Positions 1 through 7,745 of a stretch of DNA of 33,235 nucleotides are shown piece after piece. Below the pieces are notes generated by a model. It had not been told where the DNA came from. It searched no databases and worked only from the letters and a program-made list of their open reading frames with translations. The first letter of the stretch is position 1. Each line of letters begins with the position of its first letter. The stretch comes from Pseudomonadota bacterium (lineage in GTDB: Bacteria; Pseudomonadota; Gammaproteobacteria; Steroidobacterales; Steroidobacteraceae): the NCBI GenBank assembly GCA_023391335.1, contig JAEWBG010000002.1:1-33235 (forward strand), written 5' to 3'. The translations under genes and the position numbers were made by a program.

Positions 1-324
1 CGCATACGCCTGCGCCGATTCGCTGACCAAAGCCACAGCAAGAAGGCCGCCATTCCGTATACCTCCCTGGATTATCTGCAGCTCGTGGATTGGAGCGGCC
101 GCTCCATTCGGGAGGGCAAGCGCGGACACATCGATGCCAAGCTCCCGCCGATTCTTTCCCGCCTGAGCATCGATCCTGAAATCTGGCAACTCGCGATGGC
201 TCGCAAGGGCACTGTTCTGGGCCGAGCGATGGGCAAGCTCGATGTGATGCGACTACATGCCGCCACCCTAGGTCAGGCGTGGGTCCGAGGACTGAATCGC
301 TCCGAGCGCATGTACGCCCGCTGA
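1..324 (+). CDS. C-terminal part of a Y1/REP-associated (RayT-like) transposase, 5' end outside the window
   Basis: The frame is open from the first base and ends with TGA at 322-324, giving about 107 residues. The segment around LQLVDWSGRSIREGKRGHI, followed by an LPPILSRLSIDPEIW-type stretch and a closing RGLNRSER, resembles the C-terminal extension I know from REP-associated tyrosine (Y1) transposases of gammaproteobacteria, where a 'YLxLVDWtGR...KRG.I' block follows the catalytic domain. The catalytic HUH motif and the tyrosine would lie upstream of the window and cannot be inspected. Whether the gene is intact is therefore unknown. Repeats and a perfect palindrome lie just downstream, which is suggestive because RayT proteins are associated with short palindromic repeats. 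The family call rests on recollection of the motif. Confidence 0.6.
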   Translation, partial: RIRLRRFADQSHSKKAAIPYTSLDYLQLVDWSGRSIREGKRGHIDAKLPPILSRLSIDPEIWQLAMARKGTVLGRAMGKLDVMRLHAATLGQAWVRGLNRSERMYAR

Positions 325-558
325 TCCAGACGCTGTTCTTTCTATGTGACCAGCGCCACCCCGAGGCGCAATGACCCTCCACTGCGGGAAGTGGTCTGCA
401 GAACGTCAGCGCCAGTCAAAAGGTGTACCGCTATTTTTCGCCCCTCCTTGAAGCCCTATTCAGCCTCTGAATTGCTGGTCAGCGCAGAGGCACGCAATAT
501 GATTTTCGTCCATGTGATTGGTGGATGTCCGGAGATGAAGCGAAGCTAATGAGGTCGC

Positions 559-724
559 TCTAGGCCAGGCAATACGTGGGTGTCCACGGAAGAAGGACCT
601 TGGGTGTCCAGAGCTGAAGGAGCCGGTGTCCACCTGGGCGTCCAAAGCAAGAAGGCGGCGTCTAGGCAGGCAATACGTGGGTGTCCAAGGAAGGAGGACC
701 TTGGGTGTCCAGAGCCAAAGGAGC
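559..724. repeat. 65-bp direct repeat, two copies about 101 bp apart, built on GTGTCCA units
   Basis: Copy 1 (559-624) and copy 2 (661-724) share blocks such as GCAATACGTGGGTGTCCA and GGACCTTGGGTGTCCAGAG with few differences. Between and within them GTGTCCA or CGTCCA recurs six times, so this looks like a small degenerate array rather than a simple duplication. The repeat lies between the RayT-like gene end and a perfect palindrome. It could be a remnant of a REP-type or other mobile array. Confidence 0.7.
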
Positions 725-742
725 CCTGCTCCTGCGTTTCCA

Positions 743-770
743 GTGTTTCCGCCATCCATGGCGGAAACAC
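743..770. repeat. Perfect palindrome, REP-like
   Basis: GTGTTTCCGCCAT (743-755) is followed after two bases by its exact reverse complement ATGGCGGAAACAC (758-770). The core is CGCCATCCATGGCG. Such short GC-rich palindromes near a RayT-like gene are typical of REP elements, but only one clear copy is seen here. A transcription-terminator role is less likely because no T-tract follows on either strand. Confidence 0.6.
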
Positions 771-993
771 GTCGTCTCTCGATGCGTTCGTCGCGCATGG
801 CTGTTGGGGACAGGATGAATTCGCAGGCCGCGATTACTCTCACCGAAAGCAATGGGTCATCGACCGAACAGCCAAAGGAGCCCTCCGAGCTTCCTGTTAA
901 TGTAAGCGTCGATTGGCAGTGCGCGAGCGTTAAAGGAGGGTTGAGGTCGCGCGTTGCGACGAAGCAGAGGCGTGAGCAAGGAGTTTTAGGGCA

Positions 994-2535
994 CTACGCG
1001 TCTTTCGCTGTGCTCGGGCCCCATTGCCCGTGCACAGGGCCACGTTGTCGGAGCAAGGAACCGACGACCAGCGCCACACAAAGAAGCACCGCGAGCCAAT
1101 TTCCCACCCGTGCATATGGCGTGAGTCCGATCCTCGGCTGGACCGTTGCGGTGAGTACGGACGGCTTGAATCGCGGGAGCGTTTTCTGAATGTGCCCTTG
1201 GCTGTCGATGACGGCAGAAATGCCGTCATTGGCCGCGCGTAAGAGAACGCGGCCAGCCTCTAACGCTCGCATGCGGCTGATTTGCAGATGCTGATGAGCG
1301 GCGGTGGATTCGCCGAACCAAGCATCATTGGTCACGTTGACCAGCAAAGTGGCAGTCCGCAGCGCGGGGAGTTGATCCGACGCGTAGGCATCTTCGTAGC
1401 AGATGCTGGGAGAGATCTTCTGCCCCGCTAATTCCAACGGCGTTTGATTCGGGCCGCCAGGTTCGAACCCGCTGTACGGCAAATCCAACCCTTTGAGCCA
1501 ATCGCGAATGAATTTGGGAACCGGAAACGATTCACTCAGCGGCACGAGACGACGCTTTGCATACCACTGCGGACGATCGCTCAGACCGAGCACCGCGTTG
1601 TAGTAGATGTCGGTGTTCAGATCGTGTCGCAACTGGCCCAACAGTAAATCGCTGCCGCTGTTGCGAGCTTCGTTCCAACGCTGCTCTAGATAAGTGCCCA
1701 AATATTCTTGGGGAGCGGCAAGCGCGGATTCCGGCCAAATAATGAGCTGCTTTCCCAAATACGGCTGTGTGAGATCGCGATACAGCTGCAGCGTCGCTTC
1801 GTACTGCTTTTGATCCCATTTCATCTCCTGAGGGACCGCGCCTTGCACAATTGCGGTCGTGATTGGTGCGTCAACCGGTCGCGTCCAGTCGCGATGCCAT
1901 AGCAATGCGGCCGCAATCCAGATGAGCGCAAAAAGTCCGCCAGCACCGACGCGCTGCATCTTGCTCGATTTAAAGCTCGCGGCGATCGCACCGGCGCACA
2001 ACGTCACGATGAGACTGACGAAGTACACGCCGCCAATCGGGGCGTATCCAGCCAGCGGCGTATCGATGGGCGTGTAGCCAAGCGCGAGCCAAGGAAAGCC
2101 GCTCAAGAACCAGCCGCGAAACCATTCGAGCAGCACGTACGCTGCCGGCAGGAGCAACAACACAAACCAGAAGGTGCTCTGCCCAACGCTAGGCCGGCAA
2201 AATCGTGCAAGCAGGTAGCCGAGTAGTGCTGTGTACCCACCCATGATCGCGACCAATCCAACCATCGCAATCAGCGTGAGCGCAATCGGTGCGTGACCGA
2301 TCTCGTAGATGCTGTGATAGAGCCAGTACGTGCCCGCGAGGTAGTTGCCTGCGGTGAAAAGGAAACCAATCTTCGCCGCGCGCTTGGGCGAAGCATCTTC
2401 CCACATCAAGAATAGATAGGCCGGACACAAAATCCCCAGCGGCCACCACTCGAACGGCGCAAACGCCAGCGCGAGCGCAGCGCCAACCGGTAACGAAAGC
2501 CAGAGCGCTGTTTTGGTACTTAGGAAATGAGGCAC
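994..2535 (-). CDS. lnt: Apolipoprotein N-acyltransferase
   Basis: Integral inner-membrane enzyme that adds the third acyl chain to the N-terminal cysteine of diacylglyceryl lipoproteins before Lol export. The 513-residue length matches E. coli Lnt (512). Hydrophobic helices fill roughly residues 8-215, a carbon-nitrogen hydrolase domain follows (about 225-470), and a last membrane helix lies near the C-terminus. The catalytic triad can be placed at Glu269 (IIWPES), Lys327 (WYAKRRLVP) and Cys379 (SPSICYED). The start is GTG at 2533-2535; no clear Shine-Dalgarno precedes it and no in-frame ATG lies nearby, so the exact start is less certain than the identity. It is the last gene of the ybeZ-ybeY-corC-lnt series and is separated from corC by a repeat-bearing spacer. 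Confidence 0.96.
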   Translation of the reverse strand: MPHFLSTKTALWLSLPVGAALALAFAPFEWWPLGILCPAYLFLMWEDASPKRAAKIGFLFTAGNYLAGTYWLYHSIYEIGHAPIALTLIAMVGLVAIMGGYTALLGYLLARFCRPSVGQSTFWFVLLLLPAAYVLLEWFRGWFLSGFPWLALGYTPIDTPLAGYAPIGGVYFVSLIVTLCAGAIAASFKSSKMQRVGAGGLFALIWIAAALLWHRDWTRPVDAPITTAIVQGAVPQEMKWDQKQYEATLQLYRDLTQPYLGKQLIIWPESALAAPQEYLGTYLEQRWNEARNSGSDLLLGQLRHDLNTDIYYNAVLGLSDRPQWYAKRRLVPLSESFPVPKFIRDWLKGLDLPYSGFEPGGPNQTPLELAGQKISPSICYEDAYASDQLPALRTATLLVNVTNDAWFGESTAAHQHLQISRMRALEAGRVLLRAANDGISAVIDSQGHIQKTLPRFKPSVLTATVQPRIGLTPYARVGNWLAVLLCVALVVGSLLRQRGPVHGQWGPSTAKDA

Positions 2536-2556
2536 GTTAGACGAGAAAGATAATTT

Positions 2557-2750
2557 GCCGCAGAGAACGCAAAAAAAGAATGAGTACGAAAAAAGGGTCA
2601 GATCAAATGCGCATTTTTTAAGTTGGCTCGGACGTGGGTGACCTTGAATATTGGGAGTTTGCGCTGCACGCCGACGATACAGTGCGTTGCCGATTCTAGA
2701 CGATGGCGCGCAAACGTATTTATCTCACTCTTTTCTGCGTTCTCTGCGGC
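2557..2750. repeat. Inverted-arm spacer repeat between corC and lnt (GCAGAGAAC type)
   Basis: The arm at 2557-2585 (GCCGCAGAGAACGCAAAAAA...) is matched in reverse complement by 2726-2750, about 25 bases with few mismatches and a repeat unit of about 9 nt (CGCAGAGAA). In transcription direction the second arm begins 3 nt after the corC stop codon (2754). Between the arms, 2593-2618 reads AGGGTCAGATCAAATGCGCA followed by T6, resembling the GGGTCAGA...ATTTT boxes I associate with REP/RayT surroundings. I see no gene in 2536-2753. Confidence 0.7.
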
Positions 2751-2753
2751 CAA

Positions 2754-3608
2754 CTATTCTTCTTCCCTCGGCACGATATCCGTCGGCGTGATCACGCGAA
2801 GAATATCTAGGCGTCGGCGATCGGCCCGCATGACTTTGAATTCCAATCCGCTCATGACGAACGTTTCGCCGCGGCGAGGTAGGCGCCCGAGGAAATTGAT
2901 CGCAAGACCGCCGATGGTGTCGAACTCCTCGTCGCTAAATTCGGTGCCAAAGAAAGAATTGAACTCATCGATGCGCGTTTGCGCCTTCACGGTGAACTGA
3001 CGCTCGCCTTCCCGGCGAATGTCCAAATCCTCATCGGTATCGTATTCGTCGCCGATGTCGCCCACGATTTGTTCGAGCACGTCTTCGATCGTGACAAGAC
3101 CAGACACGCCGCCGTACTCATCCACGACGATTGCCATGTGATGATGGCTCGCACGAAATTCCTTCAGCAGCACATTCAGGCGCTTGCTCTCAGGAATGAA
3201 CACCACCGGACGCAAGCATTCCTTGATGTCGAAATCGTCTTTACCGCCCTCGGAAAAGTAACGCAGTAAATCCTTCGCGAGCAGGATGCCGACGATTTGG
3301 TCGCGATCCTCGCCAATGACAGGAAAGCGCGAGTGACCGGATTCGATCACGACCGGCAGAATTTCTTCCGGCGGCGCATCGCGATCGATGATCACCATCT
3401 GCGAGCGCGCAACCATGATGTCTCGCACCTGCAATTCAACGACGCGTAACACGCCTTCGAGCATCTCGAACGCATCGTGATTGATGATGCCGCGCTCGCG
3501 CGCGTGGGCGAGCACCTCATTCAGATCTTCGAGATCGCGCGGCTCGCCGCTCAGGGTCTCCGTGATGCGACGTAGCCAGCGACTCGTCGAACTGGATTCT
3601 TCAGACAT
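2754..3608 (-). CDS. corC: CorC/YbeX, CBS-domain cobalt/magnesium efflux-type protein
   Basis: A 284-residue cytosolic protein of the CorC/HlyC family (E. coli CorC 292). Tandem CBS domains cover roughly residues 60-115 (VRDIMVARSQM...SRFPVIG) and 125-180 (RASHHHMAIVVDEYGGVSG), followed by an acidic linker and the CorC_HlyC transporter-associated domain (about 195-275). The family is linked to Mg2+/Co2+ resistance and CBS domains bind adenine nucleotides; the biochemical role is still debated. The start ATG (3606-3608) overlaps the ybeY stop by 8 nt (ATGTCTGA), so translation is probably coupled, and no separate Shine-Dalgarno is seen. The stop is directly followed by a repeat arm. Confidence 0.95.
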   Translation of the reverse strand: MSEESSSTSRWLRRITETLSGEPRDLEDLNEVLAHARERGIINHDAFEMLEGVLRVVELQVRDIMVARSQMVIIDRDAPPEEILPVVIESGHSRFPVIGEDRDQIVGILLAKDLLRYFSEGGKDDFDIKECLRPVVFIPESKRLNVLLKEFRASHHHMAIVVDEYGGVSGLVTIEDVLEQIVGDIGDEYDTDEDLDIRREGERQFTVKAQTRIDEFNSFFGTEFSDEEFDTIGGLAINFLGRLPRRGETFVMSGLEFKVMRADRRRLDILRVITPTDIVPREEE

Positions 3609-4083
3609 AAGGGTTGGGATAACCGAATTGCGCAAGGATGGATATTTCGCAACGTTCCATACGTTCGGCATCGCGATCGTTCTCGTGATCGTAGCCGAGA
3701 AGGTGAAGAATGCCGTGAACGACCATGTGCGCCCAATGCGCCTGCAACACCTTGCCCTGCTCCCGCGCCTCACGCGCCACGACGGGCGCGCAGATCGCGA
3801 GGTCGCCGAGCGACAACGGCTCATCAGCCAAGCCTGCTGGCAGGCCCGCGCTCAGGATCTCACTGGGAAATGACAACACGTTGGTGGGTTTGTCTTTGCC
3901 TCTCCAGAGGCGATTTAGCTTACGACTTTCTGCGCTCCCGACAACTCGCACGCTGACATCCCACCCGGAGGGAGCCGCTTTCGGCGTCGCTGCCGCGGCA
4001 ACTGCTGCATTTGCCCAACGCTTAAGAGAGCTCGATTGCGGCACGCCGCGACGCCCTGTTGCGAATTGGACGCTCACTTGCAC
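3601..4083 (-). CDS. ybeY: Endoribonuclease YbeY, rRNA maturation factor
   Basis: A 160-residue zinc-dependent endoribonuclease needed for 16S rRNA 3'-end maturation and late 70S quality control. The family signature WRGKDKPTNVLSFP and the metal site HMVVHGILHLLGYDHE (HxxxHxxxxxH) are intact. The frame stays open far upstream inside ybeZ, so the start must be chosen. GTG at 4081-4083, or GTG at 4075-4077, best fits the family length (E. coli 155) and gives an N-terminus like MQVSVQFATG. Neither has a strong ribosome binding site. The C-terminus overlaps corC by 8 nt. The neighbour ybeZ encodes an ATPase that works with YbeY in E. coli. Confidence 0.93.
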   Translation of the reverse strand: MQVSVQFATGRRGVPQSSSLKRWANAAVAAAATPKAAPSGWDVSVRVVGSAESRKLNRLWRGKDKPTNVLSFPSEILSAGLPAGLADEPLSLGDLAICAPVVAREAREQGKVLQAHWAHMVVHGILHLLGYDHENDRDAERMERCEISILAQFGYPNPYV

Positions 4084-4160
4084 CGTTTCGTGAGAAATCT
4101 GAGAACGTGCTGCTGAGCGGCGGCGCGCAGAGGCCGGCCGCGCACGCGAGGCCAGTGCGC

Positions 4161-5183
4161 TCACTCGGTACGATCCTCGCCTGCGTTGCGCTGATTGCGT
4201 GGATCGGCATCCCGGCTGCGAGCCTCGCCCTTCTCGTACGCCTCGACGATGCGCTGCACGAGAGGATGCCGCACCACATCTTTCGAACTGAAAAACGTGA
4301 ACGCGACGCTTTCTACGCCCTGAAGAACCTTCATGACGTGTTTGAGACCGGAGGTCTGCTGGCGCGGCAAATCGGTCTGGGTGATATCGCCAGTCACGAC
4401 CGCTTTGGAGCCGAACCCAATCCGCGTCAAGAACATCTTCATCTGTTCCACCGAGGTGTTCTGACCTTCGTCCAAGATGATGAAGGAATCGTTTAGGGAA
4501 CGCCCGCGCATGAACGCAAGCGGCGCGATTTCGATCACCTGGCGCTCGATCGCGCGTGCGACTCGATCGAACCCCATCATGTCGTACAAAGCGTCGTACA
4601 TCGGCCGCAAATACGGATCTACTTTTTGCCCGATATCGCCGGGCAAGAAACCCAGCCGCTCGCCCGCTTCCACGGCAGGACGGACCAACACGATGCGGCG
4701 CACACGATCGGTCTGCAACGCCTCGACCGCGCACGCGACCGCTAAGTACGTTTTACCGGTTCCCGCGGGACCGATACCGAACGTCAAATCGTGGGTACGA
4801 ATGTTCTGCAGATACTGACGCTGATTCGGGCCACGCCCGCGAATTCCACCGCGTTGCGTATGAATCGTGACTTCATCGGCTGAGCGCGCAACCACGCTCG
4901 GAGCTGTTTCCATTCGGGCTTCTTGCACCACCAGGTGCACTCGATCGGGAGTGAGCGATTCGACGGCGGATAACTCGAAGAGCCGCCGCAGGATGTGTTC
5001 GGCAGTCACGGTCGCTTCAGGCGAACCGGATATTTCGACCCAGCCGCCACGACGCCGTACTTGGACGTTCAGACGATCTTCGACATGCCGGAGATTTTCG
5101 TCCATGGGCCCGACGAAATTCGCGAGCCGGTTATTGTCCACCGCTTCGAACGCGAGATCTCGAGTTGCTAGCGGTGCATTCAT
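4161..5183 (-). CDS. ybeZ: PhoH-like ATPase YbeZ
   Basis: A 340-residue P-loop ATPase (E. coli YbeZ about 346). The N-terminal 100 residues carry a KH-like region (VQVRRRGGWVEISG). The PhoH domain follows, with Walker A GPAGTGKT, a VLVRPAVEAGERLGFLPGD block, Walker B SFIILDEGQN, and a sensor-like VTGDITQTDLP. It is believed to be an RNA-associated ATPase partnering with YbeY in rRNA processing. The C-terminal 25 residues are polar and charged (EARSRDADPRNQRNAGEDR). It lies 77 bp upstream of ybeY and 89 bp downstream of miaB on the same strand, as in E. coli, so an operon is likely. Confidence 0.95.
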   Translation of the reverse strand: MNAPLATRDLAFEAVDNNRLANFVGPMDENLRHVEDRLNVQVRRRGGWVEISGSPEATVTAEHILRRLFELSAVESLTPDRVHLVVQEARMETAPSVVARSADEVTIHTQRGGIRGRGPNQRQYLQNIRTHDLTFGIGPAGTGKTYLAVACAVEALQTDRVRRIVLVRPAVEAGERLGFLPGDIGQKVDPYLRPMYDALYDMMGFDRVARAIERQVIEIAPLAFMRGRSLNDSFIILDEGQNTSVEQMKMFLTRIGFGSKAVVTGDITQTDLPRQQTSGLKHVMKVLQGVESVAFTFFSSKDVVRHPLVQRIVEAYEKGEARSRDADPRNQRNAGEDRTE

Positions 5184-5272
5184 TTCTGAGGCCCCGGACC
5201 AAAGATCCCCACCGGGAATACGGGGGACAGAAGGAAAATGAGCGAGCCGTTCATTAGCTCCAACACGTTGGG

Positions 5273-6664
5273 TTAAGCGAGGGCGCTGCGGATATCGCGA
5301 TCCGGCCCTGTGTTCCCAGTTTGCCCCGTGGAATCCCGATTTTCCTGAACCAGTCTTCCACGCAATGAGTTCGGCAGAGCTTCGGTGATCACCACGTCTG
5401 CAAACCGATTGATCAACGTTTGCGGTCCATCGAAGTTCACCCAGCGCATGTTTTCCGTGCGGCCTGCGAGTTGTCGGTGATCTTTGCGCGAAGGCCGCTC
5501 GACCAGGACGCGCTGCACAGTGCCGACCATCTTTTGGCTAATCGCTATCGCTTGTTGATTGATGCGCGCTTGCAGAATTGCAAGGCGTTGCTGCTTCTCG
5601 TCGTACGTCACGTCGTCCGGCAACGAGGCTGCAGGCGTTCCAGGGCGTCGGCTGTAGATGAAGCTAAAGGACTGATCGAAGCCGACATCGGCGATCAAAT
5701 TCAGGGTCGCTTCGAAGTCCTTCTCCGTCTCGCCGGGAAATCCGACGATGAAGTCGGACGAGATACTGATATCAGGTCGCACCGCGCGCAGCTTGCGAAT
5801 CTTTTGCTTGTACTCGAGCGAGGTGTACCCCCGCTTCATGGCCGCGAGAATCCGATCCGAACCTGCTTGCACCGGCAAATGCAGATAGTTGGCGAGTTTG
5901 GGCACGTCGCGATAGGCCTCGATCAGCGAGTCCTTGAACTCCACCGGATGCGATGTCGTGAAGCGAATACGTTCGATACCGTTCACTTCGGCGACGGCGT
6001 AAATCAATGTACCGAGATCGCAGTGCGTGCCATCGTCCATCACGCCGTCGTATGCGTTGACGTTCTGGCCGAGCAGGTTGATTTCTTTGACGCCCTGGTC
6101 GGCGAGTGCACGGATTTCATCCATCACCGATTCAAACGGACGACTCACTTCGTCGCCACGGGTGTACGGCACCACACAGAACGTGCAGTACTTGCTGCAG
6201 CCTTCCATGATCGAGACGAACGCAGTCGCGCCGTCCGCGCGCGGCGCCGGAAGCGCATCGAATTTTTCGATTTCAGGGAAGCTGATATCGACCACCGAGC
6301 GACCCGTCTGCTGCAACTCGCGAATCATTTCTGGGAGGCGATGTAGTGTCTGCGGCCCGAACACCAGATCGACGTAAGGAGCACGTTGCGTGATCCCCTC
6401 GCCTTCTTGGCTGGCCACGCAACCGCCAACGCCGATCAGCAGATGCGGCTTCGCCTTCTTGAGCTGGCGCCAACCGCCCAACTGCGAAAACACTTTCTCC
6501 TGCGCCTTCTCGCGCACGGAACACGTGTTCAACAGCAGTAGATCGGCTTCTTCAGGGTTTTCCGTCGGTTCATAACCTCCCGATTCACGAAGGACGTCCA
6601 CCATTTTGGCGGAGTCGTATTCGTTCATCTGGCAACCGAAGGTGCGGATAAAGACGCGAGGCAT
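5273..6664 (-). CDS. miaB: tRNA-2-methylthio-N6-dimethylallyladenosine synthase MiaB
   Basis: Radical-SAM methylthiotransferase that converts i6A37 to ms2i6A37 in tRNAs reading UNN codons. At 463 residues it is close to E. coli MiaB (474). The N-terminal UPF0004 domain has its three cluster cysteines, Cys11 (TFGCQMNEYDS), Cys48 (LLNTCSVREKA) and Cys82 (GVGGCVAS). The radical-SAM CxxxCxxC motif is Cys156/160/163 (EGCSKYCTFCVVPYTRG). A C-terminal TRAM domain (about 375-440) follows. The start ATG is at 6662-6664. The sequence just upstream belongs to a repeat-rich spacer and shows no good Shine-Dalgarno, so expression may depend on read-through from ssb or a promoter in the spacer. Confidence 0.97.
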   Translation of the reverse strand: MPRVFIRTFGCQMNEYDSAKMVDVLRESGGYEPTENPEEADLLLLNTCSVREKAQEKVFSQLGGWRQLKKAKPHLLIGVGGCVASQEGEGITQRAPYVDLVFGPQTLHRLPEMIRELQQTGRSVVDISFPEIEKFDALPAPRADGATAFVSIMEGCSKYCTFCVVPYTRGDEVSRPFESVMDEIRALADQGVKEINLLGQNVNAYDGVMDDGTHCDLGTLIYAVAEVNGIERIRFTTSHPVEFKDSLIEAYRDVPKLANYLHLPVQAGSDRILAAMKRGYTSLEYKQKIRKLRAVRPDISISSDFIVGFPGETEKDFEATLNLIADVGFDQSFSFIYSRRPGTPAASLPDDVTYDEKQQRLAILQARINQQAIAISQKMVGTVQRVLVERPSRKDHRQLAGRTENMRWVNFDGPQTLINRFADVVITEALPNSLRGRLVQENRDSTGQTGNTGPDRDIRSALA

Positions 6665-6670
6665 GGGAAA

Positions 6671-6821
6671 GAGTAGTGACTAGTGACTAGCGGATCGTGA
6701 CTGGGGAAGAGAGTGACTGGTGACTGGTGACTGGTGACTAGCGGATCGTGGCCAGAGAGAACCAAGACGCGAGGTAAGTCGCGTCGTTCTGACTATCCTC
6801 TATCCGCAATCCCCTATCCCC
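6671..6821. repeat. Spacer repeat between ssb and miaB (GTGACTAG/GGATAGG units)
   Basis: After the ssb stop (6827) the transcript enters a G-rich arm with 7-nt units (plus strand 6793-6821, CTATCCTCTATCCGCAATCC...). Before the miaB start lies an array of TGACTGG/TGACTAG units (6673-6750). Within it the 16-mer TGACTAGCGGATCGTG occurs exactly twice (6684-6699 and 6735-6750). The arms pair only partly, mainly through GCGGAT/ATCCGC. The same two unit types recur together in the rpsM-rpsK and rplF-rplR spacers. Confidence 0.75.
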
Positions 6822-6826
6822 TTTTC

Positions 6827-7291
6827 CTAGAACGGAATATCGTCATCGAACTCTTCTTCCCCCGCCGGGGCTGGAGCGCGATCTTCCATCGGCGCCGAAC
6901 GTGGGGCGCGAGATTCACCCCCGCCGGCACTGCCGCCACCGCCAGCTGCGCCGCCGCGGCCACCGAGCATCTGCATGTCCCGAGCGACGATCTCGGTCGT
7001 ATAGCGATCTTTACCTTCCTTGTCCTGCCACTTGCGGGTGCGAAGGCTTCCCTCAATGTAGACCTGCGACCCTTTGCGCAGGTACTCCGCGGCGATCTCC
7101 CCAAGCTTGTCGAACAGCACGACGCTGTGCCATTCGGTGCGCTCCTGGGTATCGCCCGTCTGCTTGTCCTTCCAGCTATCGCTCGTGGCGATGCGGATGT
7201 TGGTTACCGCCTTGCCGCTCGGCATATAGCGCGTGTCCGGGTCCGCCCCGAGATTACCGACCAAGATCACTTTGTTGATACCGCGAGCCAT
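6827..7291 (-). CDS. ssb: Single-stranded DNA-binding protein
   Basis: A 154-residue SSB that coats single-stranded DNA in replication, recombination and repair. The N-terminal OB fold (about 1-110) starts MARGINKVILVGNLGADPD, matching the bacterial family. A Gly-rich linker (GGRGGAAGGGGSAGGG) leads to an acidic tail ending DDDIPF, the conserved partner-binding tip. It is divergent from uvrA, as in E. coli, with a 454-bp spacer. I looked for a LexA box of the CTG-N10-CAG or TTAGTA-N6-TACTA kind in the spacer and did not see one. Its stop codon abuts a repeat arm. Confidence 0.97.
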   Translation of the reverse strand: MARGINKVILVGNLGADPDTRYMPSGKAVTNIRIATSDSWKDKQTGDTQERTEWHSVVLFDKLGEIAAEYLRKGSQVYIEGSLRTRKWQDKEGKDRYTTEIVARDMQMLGGRGGAAGGGGSAGGGESRAPRSAPMEDRAPAPAGEEEFDDDIPF

Positions 7292-7745
7292 GGAAGCCCC
7301 CTATTGAAGAGAGGCGCGATTGTAGACGCGAGGGGGCGAAGGGGACAGCGCCAAAGCGAGGGAAACGGACAGAAAAGAAGGCCAGCCGACTTCATCGGCA
7401 AGGTAGCCTTCGGCAGGCAAGCCGCGTGCGGCAAGGGAGCCTCCGGCAAGCCAGAACAAAACCGGAACGATTCTGGCCTGCACATGCCTCCCTGCGCGCA
7501 GCGCTACCCTGCCGACAGGCCTGCCTGCCGGAGAGCGCCGCGGCACGTCCGGCTACCCTCTTCGTCTCACCCTCTGGCCTGCCAGCGGCTTCCCTGCGCG
7601 CAGCGCTACCCTGCCGATAGGCTCGCCTGCCGAGAAGCGCAGTGGCGCGCTCGGCTGCCCTCTTGGTCTGACGCGCTCGGCTCGCTCCCTCCTTTCCCTT
7701 ATATTGTCCGATCCCCTCCCATCCACGGGCTTGCCTGTCAGCGAT
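7292..7745. other. Divergent ssb/uvrA spacer with large direct repeat
   Basis: This 454-bp region has no credible gene. It should hold the promoters of ssb and uvrA, but I cannot point to clear -35/-10 boxes or an SOS operator. Two roughly 80-bp copies (about 7489-7569 and 7591-7671) share CCCTGCGCGCAGCGCTACCC and a CTGCCGA.AGG..CGCCTGCCG block, with substitutions between them. A partly inverted relative (GGTAGCCTTCGGCAGGCAAG, about 7395-7414) lies closer to ssb. The region is dense in GGCAAG/CTTGCC and CTGCCG words. Confidence 0.65.

Larger units (their letters stand above)
325..993. other. Gene-free spacer with repeats, between the transposase end and lnt
   Basis: I find no convincing gene in this 669-bp stretch. 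Open frames on both strands run through repeats and have low-complexity, repetitive translations rich in Gly, His, Pro, Trp and Ser. It holds a direct repeat (559-624 and 661-724), a perfect 13-bp-arm palindrome (743-770), and a 15-mer AGCCAAAGGAGCCCT found at 713-727 and again at 870-884. No obvious rho-independent terminator for lnt (which ends at 994) is visible. Confidence 0.6.

Noticed and set aside
546..852. Minus-strand open frames through the 5' repeat region, rich in Gly/His/Pro/Trp
   Set aside because: They are translations of the GTGTCCA array and the palindrome, with repetitive composition and no family resemblance.
4084..4734. Long upstream extension of the ybeY frame
   Set aside because: It is a different frame of ybeZ; it has no YbeY similarity and is Arg/Ala/Ser-rich as expected for a shadow of a GC-rich gene.
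7292..7745. LexA/SOS box between ssb and uvrA
   Set aside because: Searched for CTG-N10-CAG and TTAGTA-N6-TACTA patterns by eye; only GC-rich CCTGCCGACAGG-type palindromes with wrong spacing were present.
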